Positions 9,520-17,266 of a stretch of DNA of 64,000 nucleotides are shown here, piece after piece. The stretch comes from Pseudidiomarina sp. (GTDB lineage: Bacteria; Pseudomonadota; Gammaproteobacteria; Enterobacterales; Alteromonadaceae). The position numbers were made by a program, and so were the translations under genes. The notes below the pieces were generated by a model. That model saw nothing but the letters and a program-made list of their open reading frames with translations. It was not told where the DNA came from and searched no databases. The stretch covers positions 4,664 to 68,663 of the forward strand of contig JALQTK010000003.1 in the NCBI GenBank assembly GCA_023260975.1, read 5' to 3'. The first letter of the stretch is position 1, and each line of letters opens with the position of its first letter.

Positions 9520-11108
9520 AATGCAGCCTCCTGAATTGCTTGTATCACCGCGCGCGCCTTGCCCTCGGTTTCGGCCACTTCAGCCGCGGCAACTGAATCG
9601 AAAACCACGCCGGCACCGGCTTGCACAATCGCCTGTCCACCCTTTACGAAGGCCGAGCGAATCACAATACAGGTATCCATATCGCCATTACCGGATAAAT
9701 AGCCGACGGCGCCACCATAACTACCGCGGCGCTGTTGTTCAAACTGGCGAATTAATTCGGCCGCGCGAACTTTTGGAGCCCCCACTAAGGTGCCCATATT
9801 CATACAGGCGCGATAAGCGCTGAGGGCATCCAAATCGTCAGCTAATTGGGCGACCACGCGGGAGACCAAGTGCATCACGTGCGAATAGCGGTCGACCTGT
9901 AATAGGTTAGCGACATAGCGACTACCTGGTTTAGCGATGCGGGCTAAATCGTTACGCGCTAAATCAACCAGCATCATATGCTCGGCGAGTTCTTTTTGGT
10001 CCAAGCGCAACTCTAGTTCTAAGCGGCTGTCGAGGTCATGGTTAATGCTGCCATCGGCATTCTTGCCGCGTGGACGGGTACCGGCAATCGGGTAGAGTTC
10101 AACCTGATTACTACTGGCAGTGTACTTCAGTGCTGATTCAGGCGAGGCGCCAAATACTTCAAAGTCGTCACTGCGCAGAAAGAACATATAGGGTGATGGG
10201 TTGGCAGCTTTCAATTTCGCATAAGCCGCCAGTGCATCGTTGCAGGGCAGGGTAAAGCGTCGTGACGGCACCACTTGGAAAATATCACCGGCGAGAATGT
10301 GTTGTTGCAGTTGTTCGACCATCTGCGCAAAGCGTTCCGCGTCGGGCTCGGCAGTTACGCTTAAGGGCTTAGCCGACTGCGAGCACCGCGGTGCTTGCGC
10401 CAGCTTACGTGGCAACTGGCATTGCGCAGCAATCGCTCCGACTTTATCGGCAATTTGCGGGTAATAGTCAGCACTTTGGGGGCCACTGAGCAGATTGGCT
10501 AACAAGGTCGTTGAGCGCTGTTGATGGTCAATAACCAGCAGCGTTTCGGCCAGATAAAAAACATAGTCAGGGCAGCTATTCGCGCCGGTAGGGACTGCCG
10601 GTAATGATTCAAAACTAGCGACATAATCATAGGCAAAAATGCCACCCAAAAATATACCTAATGGGTGTGGTTGGGTTTGCTGCAGGCGCTGTTGCAGAAT
10701 TCGTAACGGTTCACAATTACTGCTTTGGCGTAAGCGGCTATCTTCATCGAGACGGTCATCGATGGCGCTAAAGTGGCAGTGTAATTGGTCTTTGCTCAAT
10801 TCTAGCTGCACAGCGCTGGAGTTTAACTGCTCGGCTAACCACGGTAGCACTTGTGCACCATTGCTGGTCAGCGCAGTGATAATCACCTGCTGATCGTTGC
10901 AGCGCAGCTGTAACGCAGCGTCAACCATCAGCAAGCTTTTTAGATGCTGGCGCGACTGAATTTCGGCCGAATCAAGCAGCAGGTTGTGGGCATGATGCTG
11001 GCACAAGCGTTGATACAAAGCCAAGGTATCGGCTTGGTAGGGCAGCTCAATTTGCATGCTGGTTATAGCACCAGGCTGATTAATGATGGCAACAGTATCG
11101 GTCGTCAT
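9516..11108 (-). CDS. trpE: Anthranilate synthase component I
   Basis: TrpE converts chorismate to anthranilate using ammonia from TrpG, and is the committed and feedback-controlled step. The 530 residues contain the N-terminal L-L-x-D-S-A-E segment, the region that binds tryptophan in the family, so feedback inhibition is inferred. The C-terminal chorismate-binding domain includes NPSPYMFFLR, FGASPES, P-I-A-G-T-R-P-R-G and GGAVGYLSG. Upstream in-frame TTG and GTG codons exist, but they lie in or just after the attenuator terminator. The ATG at 11108 is therefore chosen. It is the first structural gene after the leader. Confidence 0.96.
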   Translation of the reverse strand: MTTDTVAIINQPGAITSMQIELPYQADTLALYQRLCQHHAHNLLLDSAEIQSRQHLKSLLMVDAALQLRCNDQQVIITALTSNGAQVLPWLAEQLNSSAVQLELSKDQLHCHFSAIDDRLDEDSRLRQSSNCEPLRILQQRLQQTQPHPLGIFLGGIFAYDYVASFESLPAVPTGANSCPDYVFYLAETLLVIDHQQRSTTLLANLLSGPQSADYYPQIADKVGAIAAQCQLPRKLAQAPRCSQSAKPLSVTAEPDAERFAQMVEQLQQHILAGDIFQVVPSRRFTLPCNDALAAYAKLKAANPSPYMFFLRSDDFEVFGASPESALKYTASSNQVELYPIAGTRPRGKNADGSINHDLDSRLELELRLDQKELAEHMMLVDLARNDLARIAKPGSRYVANLLQVDRYSHVMHLVSRVVAQLADDLDALSAYRACMNMGTLVGAPKVRAAELIRQFEQQRRGSYGGAVGYLSGNGDMDTCIVIRSAFVKGGQAIVQAGAGVVFDSVAAAEVAETEGKARAVIQAIQEAAL

Positions 11109-11124
11109 TGGCTTCACTTGTCTA

Positions 11125-11154
11125 ATAAAAAAAAGCCCGCTCAATGAGCGGGCT
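11125..11154 (-). terminator. trp attenuator terminator (3:4 hairpin)
   Basis: On the minus strand a 9-bp perfect stem (AGCCCGCTC / GAGCGGGCT) with a three-base loop is followed by eight T residues. It lies between the leader peptide and trpE. Its 5' arm can instead pair over 7 bases with AGCGGGC at 11192-11198, forming the antiterminator. This is a textbook Trp attenuator layout. Confidence 0.93.
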
Positions 11155-11191
11155 TCTGGATCCTTAATGTGTCAACGCGCACATAGGTATC

Positions 11192-11206
11192 GCCCGCTAA
11201 ATCGGG
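11192..11206 (-). promoter_or_regulatory. trp leader regions 1 and 2 (pause / antiterminator arms)
   Basis: Overlapping the end of trpL, CCCG and CGGG around the sequence ATTTAG form a short 1:2 hairpin. The second arm extends to AGCGGGC, which is the exact complement of GCCCGCT in the attenuator stem. A ribosome stalled on the Trp codons just upstream would cover arm 1 and free arm 2 to pair with arm 3. The pairing is seen in the sequence and the mechanism is inferred from the known trp attenuators. Confidence 0.8.
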
Positions 11207-11256
11207 AGATGCCACCACCATACTTTTTTGGCTTGTGCGTTCAGGTTGTACACCAT
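11197..11256 (-). CDS. trpL: trp operon leader peptide
   Basis: This is a 19-codon ORF reading MVYNLNAQAKKVWWWHLPI and ending in TAG. Trp codons 13, 14 and 15 are consecutive TGG triplets, at 11212-11220. A GAGAG lies 6 bases before the ATG and could serve as ribosome binding site. The ORF ends inside the 1:2 hairpin and 43 bases before the attenuator stem, which fits a ribosome-stalling sensor of charged tRNA-Trp. It is likely a regulatory peptide with no other function. Confidence 0.93.
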   Translation of the reverse strand: MVYNLNAQAKKVWWWHLPI

Positions 11257-11293
11257 GGGTAACTCTCGTCAGTTGTATAAGCTAATGGCTGTA

Positions 11294-11321
11294 ACTTAAC
11301 CACTCTTGTGGCTGCTGTCAA
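11294..11321 (-). promoter_or_regulatory. trp operon promoter with possible TrpR operator
   Basis: A perfect -35 box TTGACA is separated by 16 bases from TTAAGT, which resembles the TTAACT -10 box of the E. coli trp promoter. The -35 box overlaps the TGA stop of smpB. The GTTAA core at the -10 element matches the centre of the E. coli trp operator, which also lies over its -10 box, but the flanking CTAG half-sites are not well conserved. TrpR control is therefore only suggested. Confidence 0.7.
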
Positions 11322-11806
11322 CGGGGATTGTGTTTTAAAATGCGCGCTTTTTCGCGACCCCAATCGCGTTCTTTAATGGTATCGCGTTTATCGTGGTCTT
11401 TTTTACCTTTGGCCAGGTAAATCTCGAGTTTGACCAGATGCTTTTTCCAATACATCGCGGTGGCGACAATGGAATACCCGTCGCGCTCGCTGGCGCCAAT
11501 CAGTTTGTGCAGTTCACGTCGTTTTAATAGCAGCTTGCGCGACCGGTCAGGGTCACAGACCACGTGGGTGGAGGCTGATAGTAGCGGTTGAATTTGTGCC
11601 CCCAATAAATACGCTTCACCTTGTTTGATGATCACATAGGTATCGGAGATATTCGCTTTTCCTTCACGAATACTTTTTACTTCCCAACCTTGCAGGGCAA
11701 TTCCGGCCTCAAATTTGTCTTCGAGGAAATATTCGTGGCGGGCTTTTTTATTCAGCGCAATGGTGCCGCTGGTGCGATGATTTGAGTTCTTTTTCATGGC
11801 GCTCAT
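11318..11806 (-). CDS. smpB: SsrA-binding protein SmpB
   Basis: SmpB binds tmRNA and delivers it to stalled ribosomes for trans-translation. The 162 residues match the family: [52 protein letters not shown], and the basic C-terminal tail [16 protein letters not shown] ending in [10 protein letters not shown]. An upstream in-frame extension to 11884 is not conserved and is rejected. The start could be this ATG or the one three codons later. Its stop codon is part of the trp -35 box. It is divergent from ratA. Confidence 0.95.
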   Translation of the reverse strand: MSAMKKNSNHRTSGTIALNKKARHEYFLEDKFEAGIALQGWEVKSIREGKANISDTYVIIKQGEAYLLGAQIQPLLSASTHVVCDPDRSRKLLLKRRELHKLIGASERDGYSIVATAMYWKKHLVKLEIYLAKGKKDHDKRDTIKERDWGREKARILKHNPR

Positions 11807-11925
11807 TATACTGATGCGCAGCGCTGAAGCGAGTGCTAAATTAAAATTGTTAGAGGTGATTCGAGCGCTAAAATACGGTATCATTTCGCTGATTTAGCGA
11901 AGCTCAAAAACCATCAGGGAGAGTC

Positions 11926-12363
11926 ATGCCGACAATTGAACGTAGTGCCTTGGTGCCATACAGTGCGGCGCAAATGTATGCGCTGGTTGATGACATTGAA
12001 CGCTATCCCGAGTTTGTGCCGGCTTGCAGCTCAGCCACCGTGGTTGAGCAGGGGCCTGAGTTCAAAATAGCGCGACTGGATATTAGTAAAGCCGGGGTGG
12101 GTAAATCATTCACTACGCGCAATCAATTGCAGCCACCGCATGCCATTGGTATGCAACTGGTTGATGGTCCATTTAAGTATCTGCACGGTGGCTGGCAGTT
12201 TCACAGCTTAGATCACAAGGCCTGTAAAATTGTCCTGAAGCTGGAGTTTGAATTTTCTAACAAGCTGTTGAGTATGGCCTTTGGCGGTATTTTTAACGAA
12301 TTGCAAGGGCGTATGGTTGATGCCTTTGTGCAACGGGCACGACAGGTGTATGGGCAAGCATGA
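11926..12363 (+). CDS. ratA: RatA-like START/Coq10 domain protein
   Basis: This is a 145-residue protein of the Coq10/START-like lipid-binding fold. E. coli RatA was described as a ribosome association toxin that blocks 70S formation; the wider family includes ubiquinone-binding Coq10. Conserved blocks are visible: S-A-x-Q-M-Y-x-L-V-x-D-I-E-x-Y-P-E-F-V-P near residues 11-32, GPFKYLHGGWQF, and the C-terminal F-V-Q-R-A. GGGAG precedes the ATG. The ratA-rnfH order next to smpB is the conserved gammaproteobacterial arrangement. Whether it acts as a toxin here is unknown. Confidence 0.92.
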   Translation: MPTIERSALVPYSAAQMYALVDDIERYPEFVPACSSATVVEQGPEFKIARLDISKAGVGKSFTTRNQLQPPHAIGMQLVDGPFKYLHGGWQFHSLDHKACKIVLKLEFEFSNKLLSMAFGGIFNELQGRMVDAFVQRARQVYGQA

Positions 12364-12692
12364 CGGTTGATAGCATTGATATTGAAGTAGCTTATGCCAC
12401 CCCAGAGCGGCAACAAATTATTGCGTTGCGAGTAGCGCCGGGTAGTACAGTGGAAGAATGTATCGAGCGCTCACAAATTACTCGCTATTTTCCCGAGATT
12501 GACTTAAGCCAGCAAAAAGTTGGGATTTGGAGCAAAGCAGTTAAATTAGACCAACAGCCGCGTGATGGTGATCGGATCGAAATTTATCGCGCATTAATTG
12601 CCGATCCCAAAGCAGTGCGGCGCAAGCGTGCCGAGCAAGCCATTGATGATGGTCGTGCCGACCCGGTCACTGGAGGCCGTAAACGTGATTAA
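12360..12692 (+). CDS. rnfH: RnfH family ubiquitin-like protein
   Basis: This is a 110-residue protein of the RnfH (UPF0125) family with a beta-grasp ubiquitin-like fold. The N-terminal I-E-V-A-Y-A-T-P-E-R-Q, the segment G-S-T-V-E-E-C-I-E-R-S, VGIWSKAVKLDQQPRDGDRIEIYR and the final L-I-A-D-P-K-A-V-R-R-K-R-A-E are the diagnostic motifs. The function is unclear; the name comes from rnf operons in other bacteria, and no rnf genes lie nearby. The ATG overlaps the ratA stop by 4 bases and its end overlaps sixA by 8 bases. Confidence 0.93.
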   Translation: MTVDSIDIEVAYATPERQQIIALRVAPGSTVEECIERSQITRYFPEIDLSQQKVGIWSKAVKLDQQPRDGDRIEIYRALIADPKAVRRKRAEQAIDDGRADPVTGGRKRD

Positions 12693-13194
12693 AACGTTAT
12701 ATATCATGCGTCATGGTGATGCCTTACCGGCGCAGGCACTGAGTGCTGATGCAATTCGTCCATTGAGTGCACAGGGTGAACGTGAAGTGGCGGTGAGCGC
12801 GCAGTGGTTAGCGCAGCGCTTGGCGGCACAAGGCGCAAAGCAGCTCGATTGGTTGCTGATTAGTCCGTATCTGCGAGCACAGCAAACAGCAGCGATAGTA
12901 GCGCAAAAGGTCGGCGCCGCGAAACAACAGCAGTACGACAGCATAACCCCCGATGGTGATGCTGAACTGGTGATGGATTGGTTACTGGCACAATTGACTG
13001 AGCAACAGCAGCAGGCGCAGCATATTGCGCTGGTATCGCACATGCCGCTGGTCAGTTATTTGCTGGCGGCGTTTGATGACAGCACCCAACCGTTATTATT
13101 TCCGACCGCTGGCATTGCTGAAATCAGCCTTGATGTTGCGCACTGGCGCGGTCGTTTTATTCAGCTCGCAAGCCCAACCGAAGCGGAGTTCTGA
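12685..13194 (+). CDS. sixA: Phosphohistidine phosphatase SixA
   Basis: SixA is a histidine phosphatase superfamily enzyme that removes phosphate from phosphohistidine proteins; in E. coli the target is linked to ArcB and the nitrogen-related phosphotransfer system. The 169 residues begin V-I-K-T-L-Y-I-M-R-H-G-D-A, which holds the catalytic R-H-G. The second conserved arginine is in ISPYLRAQQTA and the second histidine in VSHMPLVSYL. GGAGG lies 8 bases before the GTG start, which decides it over the longer frame beginning at 12598. Confidence 0.92.
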   Translation: MIKTLYIMRHGDALPAQALSADAIRPLSAQGEREVAVSAQWLAQRLAAQGAKQLDWLLISPYLRAQQTAAIVAQKVGAAKQQQYDSITPDGDAELVMDWLLAQLTEQQQQAQHIALVSHMPLVSYLLAAFDDSTQPLLFPTAGIAEISLDVAHWRGRFIQLASPTEAEF

Positions 13195-13195
13195 C

Positions 13196-14125
13196 GTGAC
13201 TAAAACAGCGGACTTAGCGGTCTATCAACAGGATATGAGTAAGCTGCAGAGTATTTTTGATCTGTGGCGATTTAGTGTCAGTGCATTGCAGCAAGCCGAT
13301 GTTTATTTTGGTCATGGTACCGATAACGCGGTGAGCGAAGCTCAGCTTCTGCTCGCTCATGTATGTCATTTAGATTTTAATCAATTACAGCAATTTGGTG
13401 CAGCACAAGTGCTCGATAGTGAGCGTCAGCAGTTGCAACAGTTGTTACAACAACGCATCGAACAGCGGGTGCCAGCCGCATACTTAACTGGCACCGCCTG
13501 GTTTAATGGTATCCCGATTATGGTGGATGAACGGGTGTTGGTGCCACGTTCACCGATTGCTGAGTTGATTGCGGCGAAATTTGCCCCCTATGTTAGTCAG
13601 CCACCGCAGCGTATTCTCGATTTGTGCACCGGCAGCGGCTGTATCGCCATTGCTTGTGCGCTGGCGTTCCCGGAAGCTGAGGTAGACGCTTTGGATATTT
13701 CCAATGATGCCTTAGAGGTTGCTGAAGCAAATATTTTGGCGCATGGTTTAGGTGATCGGGTGGTACCCATGTGGTCAGACTTATACAGTGCGGTAGGTGG
13801 TATGCGTTATGATTTAATTGTCACCAACCCGCCTTATGTTGATGCACAAGATATGGCTGATTTACCGGATGAATTTCATCATGAACCGGAGCTCGGCCTA
13901 GCCGCTGGCGACGATGGTTTAGATTTAGTCCGCAGTATTCTGCGCGAAGCGCCGGAGCACCTTACCGAGCAGGGTATTTTGATTTGTGAAGTGGGTAATT
14001 CGATGCTGGCAATGCAACAGGAATTTGCCGATGTGCCTTTTACCTGGCTGCAGTTTAGCCAAGGCGGCGATGGTGTATTTATGCTCAGTCGAGCCGATTT
14101 GCTGACCTATCAGCCGCGCTTCTGA
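13196..14125 (+). CDS. prmB: 50S ribosomal protein uL3 glutamine methyltransferase
   Basis: PrmB methylates a glutamine of ribosomal protein L3. The 309 residues equal the E. coli length within one. The SAM-binding motif is D-L-C-T-G-S-G-C-I-A-I-A, and the N-P-P-Y glutamine-methyltransferase motif is in VTNPPYVDAQDM. The N-terminal helical domain contains SEAQLLLAHV. I chose the GTG directly after the sixA stop, with GGAG 8 bases upstream, over the longer frame from 13025. It is followed by aroC, as in many gammaproteobacteria. Confidence 0.95.
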   Translation: MTKTADLAVYQQDMSKLQSIFDLWRFSVSALQQADVYFGHGTDNAVSEAQLLLAHVCHLDFNQLQQFGAAQVLDSERQQLQQLLQQRIEQRVPAAYLTGTAWFNGIPIMVDERVLVPRSPIAELIAAKFAPYVSQPPQRILDLCTGSGCIAIACALAFPEAEVDALDISNDALEVAEANILAHGLGDRVVPMWSDLYSAVGGMRYDLIVTNPPYVDAQDMADLPDEFHHEPELGLAAGDDGLDLVRSILREAPEHLTEQGILICEVGNSMLAMQQEFADVPFTWLQFSQGGDGVFMLSRADLLTYQPRF

Positions 14126-14150
14126 GCGCATTCATTAGAGGAAAAGCGCT

Positions 14151-15257
14151 ATGGCCGGTAATAGTTTTGGAGAATTATTTCGCGTCACCACCTTCGGTGA
14201 GAGTCACGGCCCAGCATTGGGCGCGGTGATCGATGGCTGCCCACCCGGCTTGGAATTGTCGGTCGCTGATCTGCAATTGCAGTTAGATCGTCGTAAACCG
14301 GGCCAAAATCGCTACACCACGGCCCGCCGCGAAGCCGATGAAGTGGAAATCTTATCTGGGGTGTTTGAGGGAGTGACGACCGGCACACCCATTGGTTTGT
14401 TGATTCGCAACACCGACCAACGCAGTCAAGATTATAGTGATATCAAAGATCTGTTCCGGCCTGGCCATGCTGACTATACCTATGCGCACAAATATGGTCG
14501 GCGCGATTATCGTGGTGGTGGTCGCTCATCAGCTCGAGAAACAGCAATGCGAGTAGCTGCTGGTGCTATCGCGCAGAAGTATTTGCGCTTGCATTTCGGG
14601 GTGCAGTTTCGCGCTGGCGTGGTGCAGATTGGCCCGCACCATACCGATGCGCAGCAAAAAGGCTTTGCTTGGCAGCAGGTTCAGGACAACCCATTTTTTT
14701 GCCCCGATAAATACATGGCTGAAGCCGTCGCTGATTACTTGAAAGAGTTGATTAAGCAAGGTGATTCAGTTGGTGCTCGGGTGCGTCTTGAAGTAAGCAA
14801 TGTGCCAGTCGGCTTAGGTGAGCCGGTGTTTGATCGGCTCGAAGCAGATTTAGCCAAAGCATTAATGAGTATTAATGCGGTGAAAGCGGTGGCTATCGGC
14901 GATGGCTTTGCGGTGGCTGGACAAACCGGTACACAGCATCGTGACGCGCTAACCCCACAAGGCTTTAGCAGTAATCATGCCGGTGGCGTGTTAGGCGGTA
15001 TCAGTACTGGGCAAACGCTTGTTGCCGAAATGGCCTTTAAACCAACCTCCAGTATTACCACGCCAGGCATGACCATTAATACTGCTGGTGAGCCTGCTGA
15101 GATCGTCACCCGCGGCCGTCACGATCCTTGTGTGGGCATTCGTGGCGTGCCGATTGCCGAAGCAATGGCAGCACTCGTGCTGATGGACCATGTATTGCGT
15201 CAACGCGGTCAAAATGGCGGAGTCCATCATGATTTTCCCGATATTGGTAAATTATGA
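14151..15257 (+). CDS. aroC: Chorismate synthase
   Basis: AroC makes chorismate from EPSP using reduced FMN, the last common step before the tryptophan branch found at 5-11 kb. The 368 residues carry the three family signatures: G-E-S-H-G-P-A-L-G near residue 16, [18 protein letters not shown] near residue 124, and R-H-D-P-C-V-G-I-R near residue 323. GAGGAAAAG precedes the ATG. The next gene, epmC, overlaps its stop by 4 bases. Confidence 0.98.
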   Translation: MAGNSFGELFRVTTFGESHGPALGAVIDGCPPGLELSVADLQLQLDRRKPGQNRYTTARREADEVEILSGVFEGVTTGTPIGLLIRNTDQRSQDYSDIKDLFRPGHADYTYAHKYGRRDYRGGGRSSARETAMRVAAGAIAQKYLRLHFGVQFRAGVVQIGPHHTDAQQKGFAWQQVQDNPFFCPDKYMAEAVADYLKELIKQGDSVGARVRLEVSNVPVGLGEPVFDRLEADLAKALMSINAVKAVAIGDGFAVAGQTGTQHRDALTPQGFSSNHAGGVLGGISTGQTLVAEMAFKPTSSITTPGMTINTAGEPAEIVTRGRHDPCVGIRGVPIAEAMAALVLMDHVLRQRGQNGGVHHDFPDIGKL

Positions 15258-15814
15258 GCCACGATTATGCTGATCTCATTCGGTTATTTGCTGAGTGTTT
15301 CAGTGAGTCTGAAAACACTCGCTTAGTCGCCGGTGATGATGAACCGTATTACCAGCCGGCGGGCGAGTTACCTTATCATCAGGTAGTTTTCGCGCATGGC
15401 TTTTTCGCTTCGGCGCTGCACGAAATTGCCCATTGGTGTATTGCTGGTGTTCAGCGTCGGCAATTATTTGATTATGGCTATTGGTATCAAGCCGATGGTC
15501 GTAATGCCGAACAACAAGCGTTATTCGAGCAGATTGAGCGCAAACCGCAGGCGTTGGAATGGCTGTTTTCACTGTGCAGTGGGGCGCCGTTTCAAGTCAG
15601 TGTTGATAATTTGAGTGGTATTGAAGTCGACCGTGCTGGCTTTACCGAAGCGGTGCGTGAGCAATTAGTTGGTTATTTAGGCCACCGCCTGCCAGCGCGC
15701 GCCGAGCAGTTTGCCAAGGCCTTAGCAGCATTTTATCAACAGCCTTGGCCGCCGGTGGTGCCGTTGGCTATGAGCAAGGAGAGTGCGCTATGCGCGCCTT
15801 TCGACTTGGCTTAA
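15254..15814 (+). CDS. epmC: Elongation factor P hydroxylase (YfcM family)
   Basis: EpmC hydroxylates the beta-lysylated lysine of elongation factor P. The 186-residue protein contains the metal-binding H-E-I-A-H-W (residues 56-61), the segment Y-G-Y-W-Y-x-x-[18 protein letters not shown], and F-Q-V-S-x-D-N-L-S-G, all typical of YfcM. The partner genes epmA, epmB and efp are not in the window. The start overlaps aroC by 4 bases and the end overlaps the next gene by 25 bases. Confidence 0.93.
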   Translation: MSHDYADLIRLFAECFSESENTRLVAGDDEPYYQPAGELPYHQVVFAHGFFASALHEIAHWCIAGVQRRQLFDYGYWYQADGRNAEQQALFEQIERKPQALEWLFSLCSGAPFQVSVDNLSGIEVDRAGFTEAVREQLVGYLGHRLPARAEQFAKALAAFYQQPWPPVVPLAMSKESALCAPFDLA

Positions 15815-16920
15815 TTATTAATCCCTATGCCGGTTTGGGTGGCACGGTTGCGCTCAAGGGTAGTGATGGCAGTGATACCGCCGCACGGGCACTAGCGTTA
15901 GGTGCACAACCGATGGCACCGCTGCGGGTGCAACAGGCCTTGCAGCAATTATTACCCTTTCGTTCGCAACTGGTGTTGGTTACCGGTGCCGGTGAACTGG
16001 GTGAAAGCGTTGCCCGCAGTTTAGGTTTTCAGCTCGAGCTGGTCTATAAGGCTAACCAGCAGCCCACCAGCGCCGCCGATAGCCGTGAATTAGCGCGCCA
16101 ATTGGTGGCTGCACAGGTTGATGTGCTGGTGTTCGCCGGCGGTGACGGTACGGCCCGAGATGTCGCTGCAGTAGTGCCTGAACAGCAATTGGTGTTGGGT
16201 ATTCCGGCTGGGGTGAAAATCCATTCTGGGGTGTATGCAATTAGCCCCAGCGCGGCAGGTAAAGTGATTGCCGAGTTGATGAGTGGGCGCTTAACCTCAG
16301 TGTTGCGCGCCGATGTTATGGATATTGATGAACAGGCGTTTCGCGCTGGCACAGTAAGGGCGCGGCGTTATGGTGAAATGCTGGTGCCGGCCGAGCTGCG
16401 GTATGTGCAAGCAGTGAAAATGGGCGGTAAAGAAAGCGATGAATTGGTACTCGCCGATATTGCTGCTGAGGTGATTGAATCGATGCAGCCTGATCAGCTT
16501 TATGTGATGGGCTCTGGCTCAACCATTGCTTTTATTATGGCTGAATTGGGTTTACCGAATACCCTGCTGGGTATCGACGTGGTGCTAAACGGTGCGGTGA
16601 TTGCTGCCGATGTGACTGCCACACAGTTGTTGCAATTGCTACAGCAGCGACAGCTGCCGGCACAATTGCTGGTTACTGTTATCGGTGGGCAGGGGCATAT
16701 CTTTGGTCGTGGTAATCAGCAATTAAGCCCTGCGGTGATTCGCACTATTGGCCTGAGTAATATCCGCGTGGTCGCGACGAAAACCAAGCTGCAGCAATTA
16801 CAGCAACGGCCGCTGCTGGTCGATACCGGTGATCCGACACTCGATGATGAGCTGACGGGCGTAATACGCGTGATCACCGGCTATCGTGATGAAGTGCTGG
16901 TGCGCATCGGTAGCGATTAG
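15790..16920 (+). CDS. COG3199 ATP-NAD kinase-like protein
   Basis: This is a 376-residue member of the NAD kinase/diacylglycerol kinase superfamily. The nucleotide-binding signature G-G-D-G-T-A-R-D-V lies near residue 118, preceded by the N-P-x-A-G-L-G-G-T-V-A-L-K-G-S-D-G N-terminal block of COG3199. PAGVKIHSGVYAISP and GSGSTIAFIM follow. Members are annotated as predicted ATP-NAD kinases or acetoin catabolism-linked proteins, and the substrate is not established. The ATG at 15790 starts inside epmC; an earlier in-frame start at 15745 lacks the family motif. Confidence 0.85.
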   Translation: MRAFRLGLIINPYAGLGGTVALKGSDGSDTAARALALGAQPMAPLRVQQALQQLLPFRSQLVLVTGAGELGESVARSLGFQLELVYKANQQPTSAADSRELARQLVAAQVDVLVFAGGDGTARDVAAVVPEQQLVLGIPAGVKIHSGVYAISPSAAGKVIAELMSGRLTSVLRADVMDIDEQAFRAGTVRARRYGEMLVPAELRYVQAVKMGGKESDELVLADIAAEVIESMQPDQLYVMGSGSTIAFIMAELGLPNTLLGIDVVLNGAVIAADVTATQLLQLLQQRQLPAQLLVTVIGGQGHIFGRGNQQLSPAVIRTIGLSNIRVVATKTKLQQLQQRPLLVDTGDPTLDDELTGVIRVITGYRDEVLVRIGSD

Positions 16921-16934
16921 CGCCCCAGCGACAA

Positions 16935-17255
16935 TTAATATTGGGCGCGTGGTAAATGCACCACAATGCCATCGAGTTCTGCGCTCATTTCAATTTGACA
17001 GCTCAAGCGGCTATTACTTTTCGGATCAATGACCATATCGAGCATATCGTTTTCATGTTCACTGGCGGGTGGTAGTTTATCTTGCCAGGCTGGATCAACA
17101 TAGCAGTGACAGGTTGCGCATGACATCACCCCGCCGCATTCACCCAAAATTCCGTCAATCATGTTATTGACTGCGCCGTCCATGAGATTCTGGCCGATTT
17201 CTAACTCAGCTTCAAATTGATTGCCTTTGGCATCGATGTAAATAGCGATTGGCAT
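16935..17255 (-). CDS. [2Fe-2S] ferredoxin, adrenodoxin type
   Basis: This is a 106-residue soluble electron carrier. The cluster ligands are visible as C-G-G-V-M-S-C-A-T-C (Cys-x5-Cys-x2-Cys) near residues 40-50 and a fourth Cys in R-L-S-C-Q-I. This pattern matches adrenodoxin/putidaredoxin and Isc ferredoxins, not the plant-type pattern. The Y-V-D-P-A-W and M-L-D-M-V-I-D segments resemble redoxins that serve cytochromes P450, but no P450 or reductase is near. GGAG lies 6 bases before the ATG, which is chosen over the GTG or ATG codons upstream. It follows proS by 11 bases, so it is probably cotranscribed with it. Confidence 0.88.
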   Translation of the reverse strand: MPIAIYIDAKGNQFEAELEIGQNLMDGAVNNMIDGILGECGGVMSCATCHCYVDPAWQDKLPPASEHENDMLDMVIDPKSNSRLSCQIEMSAELDGIVVHLPRAQY

Positions 17256-17266
17256 AAAGTACTCCG

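Noticed and set aside
9470..9823. 117-codon plus-strand ORF across trpE/trpG
   Set aside because: Antisense to the highly conserved chorismate-binding domain; rich in Arg and Pro, as expected for a shadow frame.
11109..11144. N-terminal extension of trpE
   Set aside because: The extension would be coded by the attenuator stem and T-tract; its Phe run comes from the T residues.
11809..11818. TATAAT immediately upstream of smpB
   Set aside because: A good -10 match, but no -35 at the right spacing, and it would start transcription almost at the start codon.
16920..16948. GCGCCC/GGGCGC inverted repeat between the convergent COG3199 and ferredoxin genes
   Set aside because: Only 6 bp with no T-run; it may help termination but is too weak to list as a terminator.
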